DNA of 32,918 nucleotides from an uncultured Propionibacteriaceae bacterium. Lineage in GTDB: Bacteria; Actinomycetota; Actinomycetes; Propionibacteriales; Propionibacteriaceae. The notes under the pieces are model-generated. The model was not told where the DNA came from. It did not search any database and saw only the letters and a program-made list of their open reading frames with translations. Positions 16,166 through 26,365 of this stretch are shown here, piece after piece (the stretch's first letter is position 1; each line of letters starts with the position of its first letter). The DNA lies in NCBI GenBank assembly GCA_945911015.1, contig CAMDZW010000039.1, positions 1 to 32,918 of the forward strand, written 5' to 3'. Made by a program: the position numbers and the translations under genes.

Positions 16166-16705
16166 TCAGTTGAGCTGTTCAGGGTGATCCTTCAACCGCT
16201 GGAACGAGGCGCGAACCTCTTCCTCGGCCTCGTCGGCGCCGACCCAGGTCGCACCCTCGACGGACTTGCCCGGCTCGAGGTCCTTGTAGACGGTGAAGAA
16301 GTGCTCGATCTCCAGACGGAGGTAGTCGTGGACGTCTTCGATGTCACGCAGGTGGTCACGGCGGTGGTCCGAGACCGGCACGCACAGCACCTTGTCATCG
16401 CCGCCGGCCTCGTCACGCATCCGGAACATGCCGATCGCGCGGCACTCGATGAGGCAGCCAGGGAAAGTGGGCTCGGACACCAGCACCAAGGCATCGAGCG
16501 GGTCGCCGTCCTGGCCGAGAGTGTTCTCCAGGAAGCCGTAGTCGGCCGGGTACTGGGTCGAGGTGAACAAGGTACGGTCCAGCCGGATCCGACCGGTGTG
16601 GTGGTCGACCTCGTACTTGTTCTTCTGACCCTTGGGGATCTCGACGGTCACGTCGAAGCTCAACCCGCTGAGTGGCCGGTCGCTGGGAGCGTTGGGTGCG
16701 GTCAC
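16166..16705 (-). CDS. ppa: Inorganic pyrophosphatase
   Basis: This is a soluble family I pyrophosphatase, 179 aa, which hydrolyses pyrophosphate to phosphate and pulls biosynthetic reactions forward. The conserved blocks are [15 protein letters not shown] (about 21-35), YPADYGF (52-58), the metal-binding signature DGDPLDA (66-72) and KVLCVPVSD (about 105-113). The KDLEPGK segment (141-147) is also present. The first 17 residues extend beyond the mycobacterial protein. GTG 16705 is supported by AAGGAGG 8 nt upstream; a TAGGCT hexamer on the minus strand (16743-16738) could be the -10. It is divergent from the dacB-like gene, as in mycobacteria. Confidence 0.97.
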   Translation of the reverse strand: MTAPNAPSDRPLSGLSFDVTVEIPKGQKNKYEVDHHTGRIRLDRTLFTSTQYPADYGFLENTLGQDGDPLDALVLVSEPTFPGCLIECRAIGMFRMRDEAGGDDKVLCVPVSDHRRDHLRDIEDVHDYLRLEIEHFFTVYKDLEPGKSVEGATWVGADEAEEEVRASFQRLKDHPEQLN

Positions 16706-16826
16706 TGAGGGACCCTCCTTAGACTGTGTTCTGCCCGAGCCTAACGGTGTCGGGCGCGTCTGGACGAACCGCGGTCACCGGTTGGCCGTCGACGTGGTCG
16801 GCAAACCGACCGGTGAGGAGACTGTG

Positions 16827-18266
16827 ATGGCACGGCCGCGACACCTGCGTGGCGTCCTCGCCGGCGTCATCACCGGTGCCGTCGCGATCCTGGTGGCCGT
16901 CGCGATCCTGTCCGGGGCCGCCGCGAGTGCGGCACGAGCCCTGCTCCACGGGGCCGGGTTGTGGATCGACGGTGGTGCCTCGACGGTCTCCTCGGACCAG
17001 TTCTCCGTGACCCCGACCCCCACTCCCACCCCGGTCGCTCCCGAAGCCTCGCCGGTGCTGCCCCCGTACAGGCCCTCACCCGGTGCCGAGATCGATCCCC
17101 AAGCACTCACCGGTCGCATTGCCAAGGTCCCCACCGATGAGGTCGGCAAGCTCGGGGCCGTGGTGATCGACCCGGCCACCGGGGAGCTGCTGTGGTCGGC
17201 CGGGGCCGACAAGCCGATGATCCCGGCGTCGACGATGAAACTGCTCACCTCCGTGGCGGTCCTCGACGCCTTCGGACCTGGGCACCGGTTCGAGACCAGC
17301 ACCGTCCTGTCCGCGTCGGGCGAGCTGGTGCTGGTCGGCGGAGGTGACCCGTATCTGCGCGACGAACCCGACCCGGCGCGCCCGGAGCGGGCCTCGTTGG
17401 CCGAGTTGGCCCGGTTGACCGCCGAGGCGCTGGCCAAGAAGGGGATCACCGAAGTGGCCCTGCGCCACGATGCCGGCCTGTTCGCCGGGCCGACCTGGAA
17501 CCCGACCTGGCCGGACCGGTACGGCGACGAGGTCGCCCCGACTGCGGCGCTGTGGGTCAACGGTGCCCGCACCGAGGACCGCAATCCCGGGCCGCGGGAC
17601 CCGGATCCGGCACAGGCTGCGGCGGAGAACTTCGCGGCGGCATTGGAGGACGAGGGCATCACGATCAAGGGCAAGGTCAAGGCAGGCAAGGCCGGTCAGT
17701 CCGCTGAGCCCGTGGCCGAGGTCGACTCCGAGACCCTGGATGTCATCGTCGAATCGGTGCTGCGCTTCAGCGACAACGACGCCGCCGAGGTGCTGTTCCG
17801 TCACGTCGGGACCGTCGAGGGCAACGGCTCGATCAAGGCGTCGGTGGCCGCAATGCAGAGCCGACTCAAGGCGCTGGATGTGTGGGTCAAGGGGACCAAG
17901 GTGATCGACGGCTCCGGCATGTCCCGTGACAACCGGGTGTCGGCCCAGCTGATCGCCTCGGTGATCGAGCTGGGCCTGTCCGATGAACGGCCCGAGCTGC
18001 GGAGTCTGCTCACCGGCCTGCCCGTCGCCGCCTCGACCGGCAGTCTGCGTAGCCGTTTCTTCGCCCCCGGCACCGAGCTCGGTCGCGGCGCGGTGCGGGC
18101 CAAGACCGGCACGCTCACCGGGGTCCACTCGCTCGGCGGCTACACCCGGACCGAATCGGGACAGCTGGTGATCTTCGCCTTCCTGGTCAACGGCGGAGAC
18201 AACGCCTACGCTGACCGGGTCTACCTGGACCGCGTCACCTCTGCGGTCACCGGGTGCGGGTGCTGA
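16827..18266 (+). CDS. dacB: D-alanyl-D-alanine carboxypeptidase/endopeptidase (PBP4 family)
   Basis: This is a 479-aa penicillin-binding protein of the PBP4/DacB class (peptidase S13), trimming or cleaving peptidoglycan cross-links outside the membrane. An N-terminal hydrophobic segment (about 9-36) is a signal peptide or anchor, followed by a Pro/Thr-rich linker (about 60-85). The three active-site motifs are STMK with Ser135 and Lys138, SDN at 315-317, and KTG at 426-428. The long insert between the first two motifs is typical of the class. ATG 16827 has GAGGAG 7 nt upstream (GTG 16824 is an alternative); the longer reading lacks a signal peptide. It heads the conserved dacB / DUF2342 / tilS / hpt row. 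Confidence 0.93.
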   Translation: MARPRHLRGVLAGVITGAVAILVAVAILSGAAASAARALLHGAGLWIDGGASTVSSDQFSVTPTPTPTPVAPEASPVLPPYRPSPGAEIDPQALTGRIAKVPTDEVGKLGAVVIDPATGELLWSAGADKPMIPASTMKLLTSVAVLDAFGPGHRFETSTVLSASGELVLVGGGDPYLRDEPDPARPERASLAELARLTAEALAKKGITEVALRHDAGLFAGPTWNPTWPDRYGDEVAPTAALWVNGARTEDRNPGPRDPDPAQAAAENFAAALEDEGITIKGKVKAGKAGQSAEPVAEVDSETLDVIVESVLRFSDNDAAEVLFRHVGTVEGNGSIKASVAAMQSRLKALDVWVKGTKVIDGSGMSRDNRVSAQLIASVIELGLSDERPELRSLLTGLPVAASTGSLRSRFFAPGTELGRGAVRAKTGTLTGVHSLGGYTRTESGQLVIFAFLVNGGDNAYADRVYLDRVTSAVTGCGC

Positions 18267-18294
18267 CCGGTCGGTCCCGGCACGGCGGCCCCGC

Positions 18295-18312
18295 CACCCG
18301 AGACATCGGGTG
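18295..18312 (+). terminator. Hairpin after dacB
   Basis: CACCCGA and TCGGGTG form a 7-bp stem with a GACA loop, 28 nt after the dacB stop. There is no T-tract. It overlaps where a -35 for the next gene would lie, so it could be regulatory instead. Confidence 0.35.
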
Positions 18313-18343
18313 ATCTGGGAGCGACCGCATAGAGTCAGGTCCC

Positions 18344-19345
18344 ATGAGCGCTGTCGACTGGACCCTGGCCGCCCGCACGGCGCGTCGCCTCACCAAGCAG
18401 GGCCCGAAGGTCAGTCATGCCGAAGCGCACCAGATCGTCGGCGAGCTTCGTGACGCCGCTCACCGCGCACATGGCCTGGTCTGCGAGGTGACCGGTCTCG
18501 CCACGGCCACGCTGCCGGAGGTGTCGGTCATCGACCGCCCGACCTGGGCGGAGGCGACCACCGAGAGCTTCGCCTCGCTGCTGGCCCCTCTTGATCTCCG
18601 TACGGGGTCGACCGGGCTGTCGGCGCGGATCACCGGCCTCGAGGTCGGAGCCCTGTTGCCCTATCTGGCCACCCGGGTGCTCGGACAGTACGACCCCTAT
18701 GTCGGCGAGTCCGGTCGGCTGCTGCTGATCGCGCCGAGCATCGTCGCGGTCGAGCGTGCCATGGCGGTCGACCCGGATGACTTCCGGCTGTGGGTGTCAC
18801 TGCACGAACAGACCCACGTGGTGCAGTTCCTCCACGGCGACCACCCTTGGCTGCGTGACCATCTCCACAGTCGCATCACCGCGCTGCTCACCGAGATGGA
18901 TCTCTCGGTCGGTGCGCTCACCGGCATCGTCCCGGCGATCCGGGCCCGGCTGCGCGGCGACGGTGAACTGTCGCTGTCCGATCTGGTCCCCGACCAACGG
19001 GCGGCTGAACTGGTCGACGAGATCACCGCGGTGATGTCGCTGCTCGAAGGGCACGCCGACGTCATCATGGATGAGGTCGGCCCCGAGGTCATCGGCACCA
19101 TCGGCACCATTCGTGCCCGCTTCAACGGCCGCCGTGCAGCCGGGGGAGTGGACGGGCTGGTGCGCAACCTGCTCGGGCTCGACGCCAAGATGCGGCAGTA
19201 CCGTGACGGTGCCGCCTTCTGCCGAGCCGTGCTCGACCAGGCCGGTATGCAAGGACTCAACACGGTCTTCGCGGGTCCTGACACCCTGCCGACAGCGGCT
19301 GAGATCGCCGACCCGGCGCTGTGGCTGGCTCGCGTCGCACCCTGA
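18344..19345 (+). CDS. Zinc-dependent metalloprotease-like protein (DUF2342)
   Basis: This is a 333-aa protein of the actinobacterial DUF2342 family, sometimes annotated as a zinc-dependent metalloprotease or as F420-biosynthesis associated. The gluzincin-type motif HEQTH (His154, Glu155, His158) is clear. EGHAD (residues about 236-240) downstream could supply the third zinc ligand. No signal peptide or membrane segment is seen, so it is cytoplasmic; its substrate is unknown. TAGAGT (18330-18335) lies 8 nt before ATG 18344 and there is no Shine-Dalgarno. tilS follows after 10 nt, so the two are co-transcribed. The same neighbour pair is found in mycobacteria (Rv3626c, mesJ). Confidence 0.88.
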   Translation: MSAVDWTLAARTARRLTKQGPKVSHAEAHQIVGELRDAAHRAHGLVCEVTGLATATLPEVSVIDRPTWAEATTESFASLLAPLDLRTGSTGLSARITGLEVGALLPYLATRVLGQYDPYVGESGRLLLIAPSIVAVERAMAVDPDDFRLWVSLHEQTHVVQFLHGDHPWLRDHLHSRITALLTEMDLSVGALTGIVPAIRARLRGDGELSLSDLVPDQRAAELVDEITAVMSLLEGHADVIMDEVGPEVIGTIGTIRARFNGRRAAGGVDGLVRNLLGLDAKMRQYRDGAAFCRAVLDQAGMQGLNTVFAGPDTLPTAAEIADPALWLARVAP

Positions 19346-19355
19346 AGGGCAACCG

Positions 19356-20306
19356 ATGGCCAAACGTGCGCTCGGCCCGGCCACCCTGGATCTCGTACAG
19401 GCGGTCCGGGCCACCGCTGACCCCCAACGCCCCTGGTTGGTCGCCGTCTCCGGCGGTCGTGATTCCCTCAGCCTGGCCGCGGCAGCACGTCTGGCGCGAG
19501 CCGATGCCGTACGGGCAGTGGTGGTCGACCACGGGCTGCAGCCCGACTCGGCCCAGGTTGGTGATCGGGTCGTGACCCAACTGGAGGGGTTGGGCCTGGC
19601 GGCCGATCTCGTACGGGTGGACGTCACCTCTGCCGGTGGGCCCGAGGCCGCTGCTCGCGCTGCACGCTATGCGGCACTGTCCGCTGCGGCCGCCGGGGAC
19701 GGGGCGCAGGTGCTGCTGGGGCACACCATGGACGACCAGGCCGAGACCGTCCTGCTGGCCCTGGCGCGCGGCTCCGGCATCCGGTCCGTGGCCGGGATGG
19801 CTCCGATCACCCGGTTCGCCGATCCTGCGGTGGAGCTGGTCCGCCCACTGCTGACCGTGCGGCGCAGTCGCTGTGCCCAGGCCTGCGGCGAGCTCGGCCT
19901 GATCTGGTGGGATGATCCGCACAACAGCGACCCCACCTATCTGAGGTCCAGGCTTCGAGAGCACGTCATGCCGGTGATCACCGACCAGCTCGGCGACCAG
20001 GCGATCACCAACCTCGCCCGGACCGCTGCTCTGGCCGCCGCCGATGCAGACTTCCTCGACGAACTCGCCGCGGTCATCGACATCGACACACCGACCCTCG
20101 ACTGTCGGCACCTGGCCCAGCTCGCACCGCCGATCCGTGGTCGGGTCCTGCTCGGCTGGCTTCGCCATCACGGCGCCCACGACCTGTCCCACACCCATGT
20201 CGGGCAGGTCGACCGGCTCGTCACGGCTTGGCACGGCCAGGGCCCGATCGATGTCCCCGGAGCCCAGGTGGCCCGACAGGACGGAACCCTGCAGATTGTG
20301 CGGTGA
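19356..20306 (+). CDS. tilS: tRNA(Ile)-lysidine synthase
   Basis: TilS converts C34 of the CAU-anticodon tRNA-Ile to lysidine, using ATP and lysine, so that AUA is read as isoleucine. This 316-aa protein has the N-type ATP-pyrophosphatase P-loop SGGRDS at 32-37 (the second Gly is followed by Arg rather than the more common Lys or Val). VVDHGLQ and GHTMDDQAET are further family landmarks. The C-terminus is short compared with E. coli TilS (about 430 aa), as is usual in actinobacteria. ATG 19356 has GAAGGG about 6 nt upstream, 10 nt after the previous stop. hpt follows after 88 bp with its own promoter-like hexamer. Confidence 0.94.
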   Translation: MAKRALGPATLDLVQAVRATADPQRPWLVAVSGGRDSLSLAAAARLARADAVRAVVVDHGLQPDSAQVGDRVVTQLEGLGLAADLVRVDVTSAGGPEAAARAARYAALSAAAAGDGAQVLLGHTMDDQAETVLLALARGSGIRSVAGMAPITRFADPAVELVRPLLTVRRSRCAQACGELGLIWWDDPHNSDPTYLRSRLREHVMPVITDQLGDQAITNLARTAALAAADADFLDELAAVIDIDTPTLDCRHLAQLAPPIRGRVLLGWLRHHGAHDLSHTHVGQVDRLVTAWHGQGPIDVPGAQVARQDGTLQIVR

Positions 20307-20359
20307 CCCGTCACCGGTGTGAAATTCGGCCACCGGGGCCGGCTGTCCAGGGGCTCGGG

Positions 20360-20388
20360 TCGAGACGATCCTCGGCCTCGTCTACGCT
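20360..20388 (+). promoter_or_regulatory. Probable leaderless promoter of hpt
   Basis: TCGAGA (20360-20365, four of six matches to TTGACA) and TACGCT (20383-20388) are separated by 17 nt. The GTG start of hpt lies 6 nt after the -10, so the transcript would begin at or next to the start codon. No Shine-Dalgarno is present. Confidence 0.5.
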
Positions 20389-20394
20389 GACAGG

Positions 20395-20946
20395 GTGGAG
20401 CTAGCCGATGTGAACGATGATTTCACCCGTGTTCTGTACACCCAGGACGCCATCGATGAACGGTTGGCGCAGATCGCCGCCGAGATCGACCGCGACTACC
20501 GGGACAAGGATCTGCTCCTGGTCGGAGTGCTGACCGGGGCGGTGATGGTGATGGCCGACCTGTCGCGGGCGCTGACCTCGCATTGCCAGATGGACTGGAT
20601 GGCGATCTCCTCCTACGGTGCCGGCACCAAGTCCTCCGGTGTGGTCCGCATCCTCAAGGACCTCAACACCGACATCGCCGGCCGTGACGTCCTGGTCGTC
20701 GAGGACATCATCGACACCGGACTCACTCTGAGCTATCTGCTGTCGAACCTGGAGTCCCGCAACCCGGCCAGCCTCAACATCATGACGATGTTCCGCAAGC
20801 CCGAAGCCGTGGAGAACCGGGTCGACGTGCGCTACGTCGGCTACGACATCCCCAATGAATTCGTCGTCGGCTACGGCCTCGACTACGGCGAGCGGTACCG
20901 CAACCTCAAGGGTCTGGCAACCTTGGCCCCACACATCTACTCCTGA
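20395..20946 (+). CDS. hpt: Hypoxanthine phosphoribosyltransferase
   Basis: Hpt salvages hypoxanthine and guanine with PRPP to give IMP and GMP. The 183-aa product has the PRPP-binding signature VLVVEDIIDTGLT at 99-111. LTGAVMVMADL (about 46-56) is the PPi-loop region, SSYG and the KDLNTDI stretch are the flexible-loop region, and FVVGYGLDYGERYRNL at the C-terminal side is the base-recognition part. GTG 20395 fits the leaderless pattern; another GTG at 20410 is possible. In the M. tuberculosis order hpt also lies between mesJ/tilS and ftsH. The 176-bp gap to ftsH has a short GGAGC/GCTCC hairpin (20970-20986) and a TACCAT hexamer (21023-21028). Confidence 0.96.
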   Translation: MELADVNDDFTRVLYTQDAIDERLAQIAAEIDRDYRDKDLLLVGVLTGAVMVMADLSRALTSHCQMDWMAISSYGAGTKSSGVVRILKDLNTDIAGRDVLVVEDIIDTGLTLSYLLSNLESRNPASLNIMTMFRKPEAVENRVDVRYVGYDIPNEFVVGYGLDYGERYRNLKGLATLAPHIYS

Positions 20947-21122
20947 CCGCGCCGGTGACCAATCCCCGAGGAGCGGCCCCTGCTCCGCGACGGAACCCGC
21001 TGCGGCACTTCGCCGGGCCAAGTACCATTCCCCCCAGCGCGGGCCCACCACGAGCCCGGCCACAGCACGAGCCAGCACGATCCCCGTACGAGCCACATCC
21101 CGGCTGTCACCACAGGTAGGTC

Positions 21123-23281
<2,159 letters not shown>

Positions 23282-23285
<4 letters not shown>

Positions 23286-23887
23286 CCAGCGAGGGCATCG
23301 GCGAGAGCACGATCGACCACGCCCGGATCGAGGCGGCGGTGCGCGAGATTCTGGTCGCTGTCGGGGAGGATCCCGATCGCGAAGGTCTGCTCGAGACTCC
23401 GGCCCGGGTCGCCCGCGCCTGGGAGGAGTCCCTGGCCGGGATGCGTCAGGATCCGGCCGAGATCTTGCAGACCGTCTTCGACATCGGCCATGACGAACTC
23501 GTCCTGGTCTGCGACATCGAGGTCTGGTCCTACTGTGAGCACCACATGGTGCCGTTCTCCGGGGTGGCCCATGTCGGCTACATCCCCGGCCCTGCCGGCA
23601 AGGTCACTGGGCTGTCCAAACTGGCCCGCCTGGTCGACGCCTATGCCCGTCGCCTCCAAGTCCAGGAACGCCTCACCACCCAGATCGCCGACTCCCTGGT
23701 CGACCATCTCGAACCGAGTGGGGTGATCGTCGTCCTCGAGTGCGAGCACCTCTGCATGGCGATGCGCGGAGTACGCAAGCCCGGGGCACGCACCGTGACC
23801 TCTGCCGTACGGGGTCAGCTGCGCGACTCTGCCACGCGGGCGGAGGCCATGAGTCTGATCACCCAGCGACAGGGCGCCCGCCGCTGA
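23282..23887 (+). CDS. folE: GTP cyclohydrolase I
   Basis: FolE converts GTP to 7,8-dihydroneopterin triphosphate, the first step of tetrahydrofolate synthesis. The 201-aa protein has the zinc ligands Cys85 and His88 ([10 protein letters not shown]) and Cys158 (HLCMAMRG). [23 protein letters not shown]-type residues follow at about 110-132, as in other type I enzymes, so this is the zinc-dependent form rather than FolE2. ATG 23282 overlaps the ftsH stop by ATGA; the stop TGA shares its last base with the folP ATG. Both overlaps point to coupled translation in an ftsH-folE-folP unit. Confidence 0.97.
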
Positions 23888-24729
23888 TGACCAACCCCTG
23901 CCCTGGCCTGCCCAACCCGGGCCGCACCGTGGTGATCGGGGTGGTCAACGTCACCCCGGACAGCTTTTCCGACGGTGGCCAGTGGTACGAACCGGCCGCC
24001 GCAATCGCGCACGGTCGCGAGCTCGTCGCCGAAGGGGCCGACCTGATCGACGTCGGTGGCGAATCGACCCGTCCCGGCGCCGCCCGGCCCAGCCAGTCCG
24101 AAGAGCTGCGCCGCGTCATCCCTGTCGTCGAGGCGCTCGCCCCGCTCGGTGTCGGCATCAGCGTCGACACGATGCGCCCCGAGGTGGCCCGTCGTGCCGT
24201 CGAGGCCGGCGCGACCTTGATCAACGACGTCTCCGGCGGGATGGCCGATCCGGCGATGTTGCCGACCGTCGCCGAGCTCGGTGTGCCCTACTTGTTGATG
24301 CACTGGCGGGGGCATTCGCTCGACATGCAGTCCCGGGCGGTCTATGCCGATGTCCGCTCCGAGGTCCGCGACGAACTTGCTCGCCAGATCGACCGGTCCA
24401 TCGATGCCGGTGTCGATCCGAACTGCCTCGTGCTGGATCCCGGTCTGGGGTTCGCCAAAACCGCCGATCACAACTGGGAACTGCTACGCAGCCCGACCTT
24501 CCTCGATCCGCTGGGCCTGCCGGTGCTATGGGGGGTCTCCCGCAAGGCATTCCTGGGCCGTCTGCTCGCCGAGGGGGACAGGCTTCGTCCGGCCACCGGC
24601 CGTGACGACGCGACCCTCGCGTTGACCACGACCCTTGCCCGGGCCGGGGCCTGGGGAGTGCGCACCCACACCGTACGAGCGCATCGTGACGCCATTGCGG
24701 TGGTCGAATCACTGCGCTCCACGACGTGA
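23887..24729 (+). CDS. folP: Dihydropteroate synthase
   Basis: FolP condenses 6-hydroxymethyl-dihydropterin pyrophosphate with p-aminobenzoate to dihydropteroate and is the sulfonamide target. The 280-aa TIM-barrel protein shows the family landmarks in order: NVTPDSFSDGG, GGESTRPGA, SVDTM, NDVSGG, DPGLGFAKT, GVSRKAFLG, and RTHTV near the end. ATG 23887 overlaps the folE stop by one base (TGATG). A 121-bp gap separates it from folB. Just after the stop, GGTGACC (24732-24738) and GGTCACC (24771-24777) form a 7-bp inverted repeat that might act as a weak terminator. Confidence 0.97.
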   Translation: MTNPCPGLPNPGRTVVIGVVNVTPDSFSDGGQWYEPAAAIAHGRELVAEGADLIDVGGESTRPGAARPSQSEELRRVIPVVEALAPLGVGISVDTMRPEVARRAVEAGATLINDVSGGMADPAMLPTVAELGVPYLLMHWRGHSLDMQSRAVYADVRSEVRDELARQIDRSIDAGVDPNCLVLDPGLGFAKTADHNWELLRSPTFLDPLGLPVLWGVSRKAFLGRLLAEGDRLRPATGRDDATLALTTTLARAGAWGVRTHTVRAHRDAIAVVESLRSTT

Positions 24730-24798
24730 GTGGTGACCCGATCCCGGGCACGCTGCGCACCGGTGAGCGAGGTCACCCCTGCCGAGCGCCCGGCCCCA

Positions 24799-24818
24799 TA
24801 GGCTGTGAGGTAACCTCA
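24799..24818 (+). promoter_or_regulatory. folB promoter -10 and palindromic operator candidate
   Basis: TAGGCT (24799-24804) resembles a -10 element. It is followed by the perfect palindrome TGAGGTAACCTCA (24806-24818), exactly where transcription should begin. The one-base centre rules out an RNA hairpin, so a DNA-bound regulator is the natural reading. It does not fit the 19-bp DtxR/IdeR box well (about 9 of 19). A second ACCTCA follows immediately. Confidence 0.4.
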
Positions 24819-24850
24819 CCTCAGGCCGAACGGAAGGGGCACCTCCACCC

Positions 24851-25225
24851 ATGGAGAACCAGCCAGATCGCGTGACCCTGACGGGACTGCGTGCCCACGG
24901 GTATCACGGTGTCCTGGCAGCGGAACGTCGTGACGGCCAGGAGTTCGTGGTCGATGTGGTGTGTGAACTCGACATGTCGACCGCTGGACGGACCGATGAT
25001 CTTGCCGACACCGTTGACTATGCGGCGTTGGCCAGTGCTGTCATCTCCGATATCGTGGGTGACCCCGTGCAATTGATCGAGACCCTCGCTGAGAGGATCG
25101 CCCGGACCTGTTTGGCAGCACAGCCGGTGCTGGCCGTGGAGGTCACCGTTCACAAACCAGCGGCACCGATCCCCGTACCCTTTGACGACGTCGCGGTCAC
25201 CGTGAGAAGGAGTGCTTCCCGATGA
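24851..25225 (+). CDS. folB: Dihydroneopterin aldolase
   Basis: FolB cleaves dihydroneopterin to 6-hydroxymethyl-dihydropterin and glycolaldehyde. The 124-aa size is typical of this octameric enzyme. Characteristic stretches are LTGLRAHGYHGVLAAERRDGQ near the N-terminus (within residues 10-30), DDLADTVDYAAL with the active-site Tyr region, and IETLAERIA before the conserved EVTVHKPAAPIP end, which contains the catalytic Lys. GGAAGGGG is about 12 nt before ATG 24851, rather distant. The stop overlaps the folK start as ATGA. Confidence 0.96.
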   Translation: MENQPDRVTLTGLRAHGYHGVLAAERRDGQEFVVDVVCELDMSTAGRTDDLADTVDYAALASAVISDIVGDPVQLIETLAERIARTCLAAQPVLAVEVTVHKPAAPIPVPFDDVAVTVRRSASR

Positions 25226-25776
25226 GCAGCCCGAATCCCAATGCCTTCGACACTGACACGCTCAGTGGCATGAAACCGTTGCGCAAGGTGGTCTATGCGC
25301 TCGGCTCCAATCTGGGGGATCGCTTGTCGAACCTGCAGGGAGCTCTGGACGGCATCCGTGACACCCCCGATGTCATCGTTGTCGACGTTTCCTCGGTCTA
25401 TGAATCCAAGGCGGTCGGCGGTCCCGATGACAGCCCCGACTTCCTCAACATGGTGATCGTGGCTGAGACCACCCTCGAACCCCGCACCCTGCTCGAACGC
25501 GCCATGGCGATCGAGGATGCCTACGGGCGGGTCCGCGAGGAGCGGTGGGCCCCCCGTACTCTCGACGTCGACCTGATCATCGTCGGTGACGCAGTGATCG
25601 ACGAACCCGACCTGAAACTGCCTCACCCCTTCGCCCACGACCGGGGATTCGTGCTCGTCCCGTGGGCCGAGGTTGATGCTCGAGGCGAGATCCCCGGCTG
25701 GGGCAACGTCCTCGACCGTGCACGCGAGGTCGATCTGGCCGGAGTCATCCGGCGCAATGACCTGACCGTGGAGTGA
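25222..25776 (+). CDS. folK: 6-hydroxymethyl-7,8-dihydropterin pyrophosphokinase
   Basis: FolK transfers pyrophosphate from ATP to 6-hydroxymethyl-dihydropterin, giving the FolP substrate. The 184-aa protein shows ALGSNLGDR, PDFLNMV, the ATP/Mg motif RWAPRTLDVDLI and LPHPFAHDRGFVLVPWAE. A 20-residue N-terminal extension is longer than in E. coli FolK (159 aa); an internal ATG at residue 17 would remove it. ATG 25222 overlaps folB and has AGAAGGAG upstream. Its end overlaps the DUF3180 start as GTGA. Confidence 0.97.
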   Translation: MSSPNPNAFDTDTLSGMKPLRKVVYALGSNLGDRLSNLQGALDGIRDTPDVIVVDVSSVYESKAVGGPDDSPDFLNMVIVAETTLEPRTLLERAMAIEDAYGRVREERWAPRTLDVDLIIVGDAVIDEPDLKLPHPFAHDRGFVLVPWAEVDARGEIPGWGNVLDRAREVDLAGVIRRNDLTVE

Positions 25777-26282
25777 GCGAACCCGATCCCGAGCGCCGCC
25801 CGCGGATCACCATCACCCCGTGGCACCGCCTGGGGTTGGCGACCCTGGTTGGCGGACTGATCTCCCGTACGGGAGTTCTCGCGCTCACCCGATGGGTCGG
25901 GTCCCCACCGACGCTGCCGTGGAGCATCGCCGTCATCGTCTGGCTGCTCACCCTGACCGTGGCCGAGCTCGCCCGCAGCACCCGCCGCCGGATCCACCGG
26001 GACAGCCGTTGGATCGCAGCATCCCGCGGGATGCGACTCCTGGCGATCGGCAAGGCCGCCGGTTGGACCGGGGCGGTCGGTCTGGGCGTGATGGTGGTCT
26101 ACGCCCTCGGTTTCGTCGGCCATCTCGACGTGCCGCTGTCAGCCCGACGCGCACTGATCGGCGCTGTCGCGGCTGTGGGATGTGGCCTGCTGGCCGTCGC
26201 CGGGCGCGCCCTGCAACAGGCCTGCCGCATCCCCGGCGACCCGGACGCCGATGACGCCGGCGAAACCGAGAATGCGGCCTGA
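25773..26282 (+). CDS. DUF3180 family membrane protein
   Basis: This is a 169-aa membrane protein of the DUF3180 family, which in actinobacteria sits directly after folK (Rv3605c in M. tuberculosis). Four hydrophobic segments are visible (about 20-40, 47-66, 90-112, 125-145), with an Arg-rich cytoplasmic loop (about 68-85) and an acidic tail. Its function is unknown; the constant position suggests a link with the folate genes, but no catalytic motif is seen. The GTG start overlaps the folK stop (GTGA), so it is translated together with folB-folK. Confidence 0.88.
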   Translation: MSEPDPERRPRITITPWHRLGLATLVGGLISRTGVLALTRWVGSPPTLPWSIAVIVWLLTLTVAELARSTRRRIHRDSRWIAASRGMRLLAIGKAAGWTGAVGLGVMVVYALGFVGHLDVPLSARRALIGAVAAVGCGLLAVAGRALQQACRIPGDPDADDAGETENAA

Positions 26283-26352
26283 GCCGCACAACACGCGCCG
26301 GCAATTGCTCGGCGCGCCCGGCGAGGTCACGGGTTTGGTCGCCTGCGCTCCT

Positions 26353-26358
26353 TATGAT
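26353..26358 (+). promoter_or_regulatory. -10 element of the coiled-coil protein gene
   Basis: TATGAT matches the -10 consensus closely and ends 7 nt before GTG 26366. This implies a leaderless transcript starting at that GTG rather than at the ATG that overlaps the hexamer. No convincing -35 is seen. Confidence 0.5.
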
Positions 26359-26365
26359 GGCGTCC

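Noticed and set aside
24803-24824. DtxR/IdeR iron box before folB
   Set aside because: The sequence contains AGGT and ACCT half-sites, but only about 9 of 19 positions fit the consensus and the half-site spacing is off by one.
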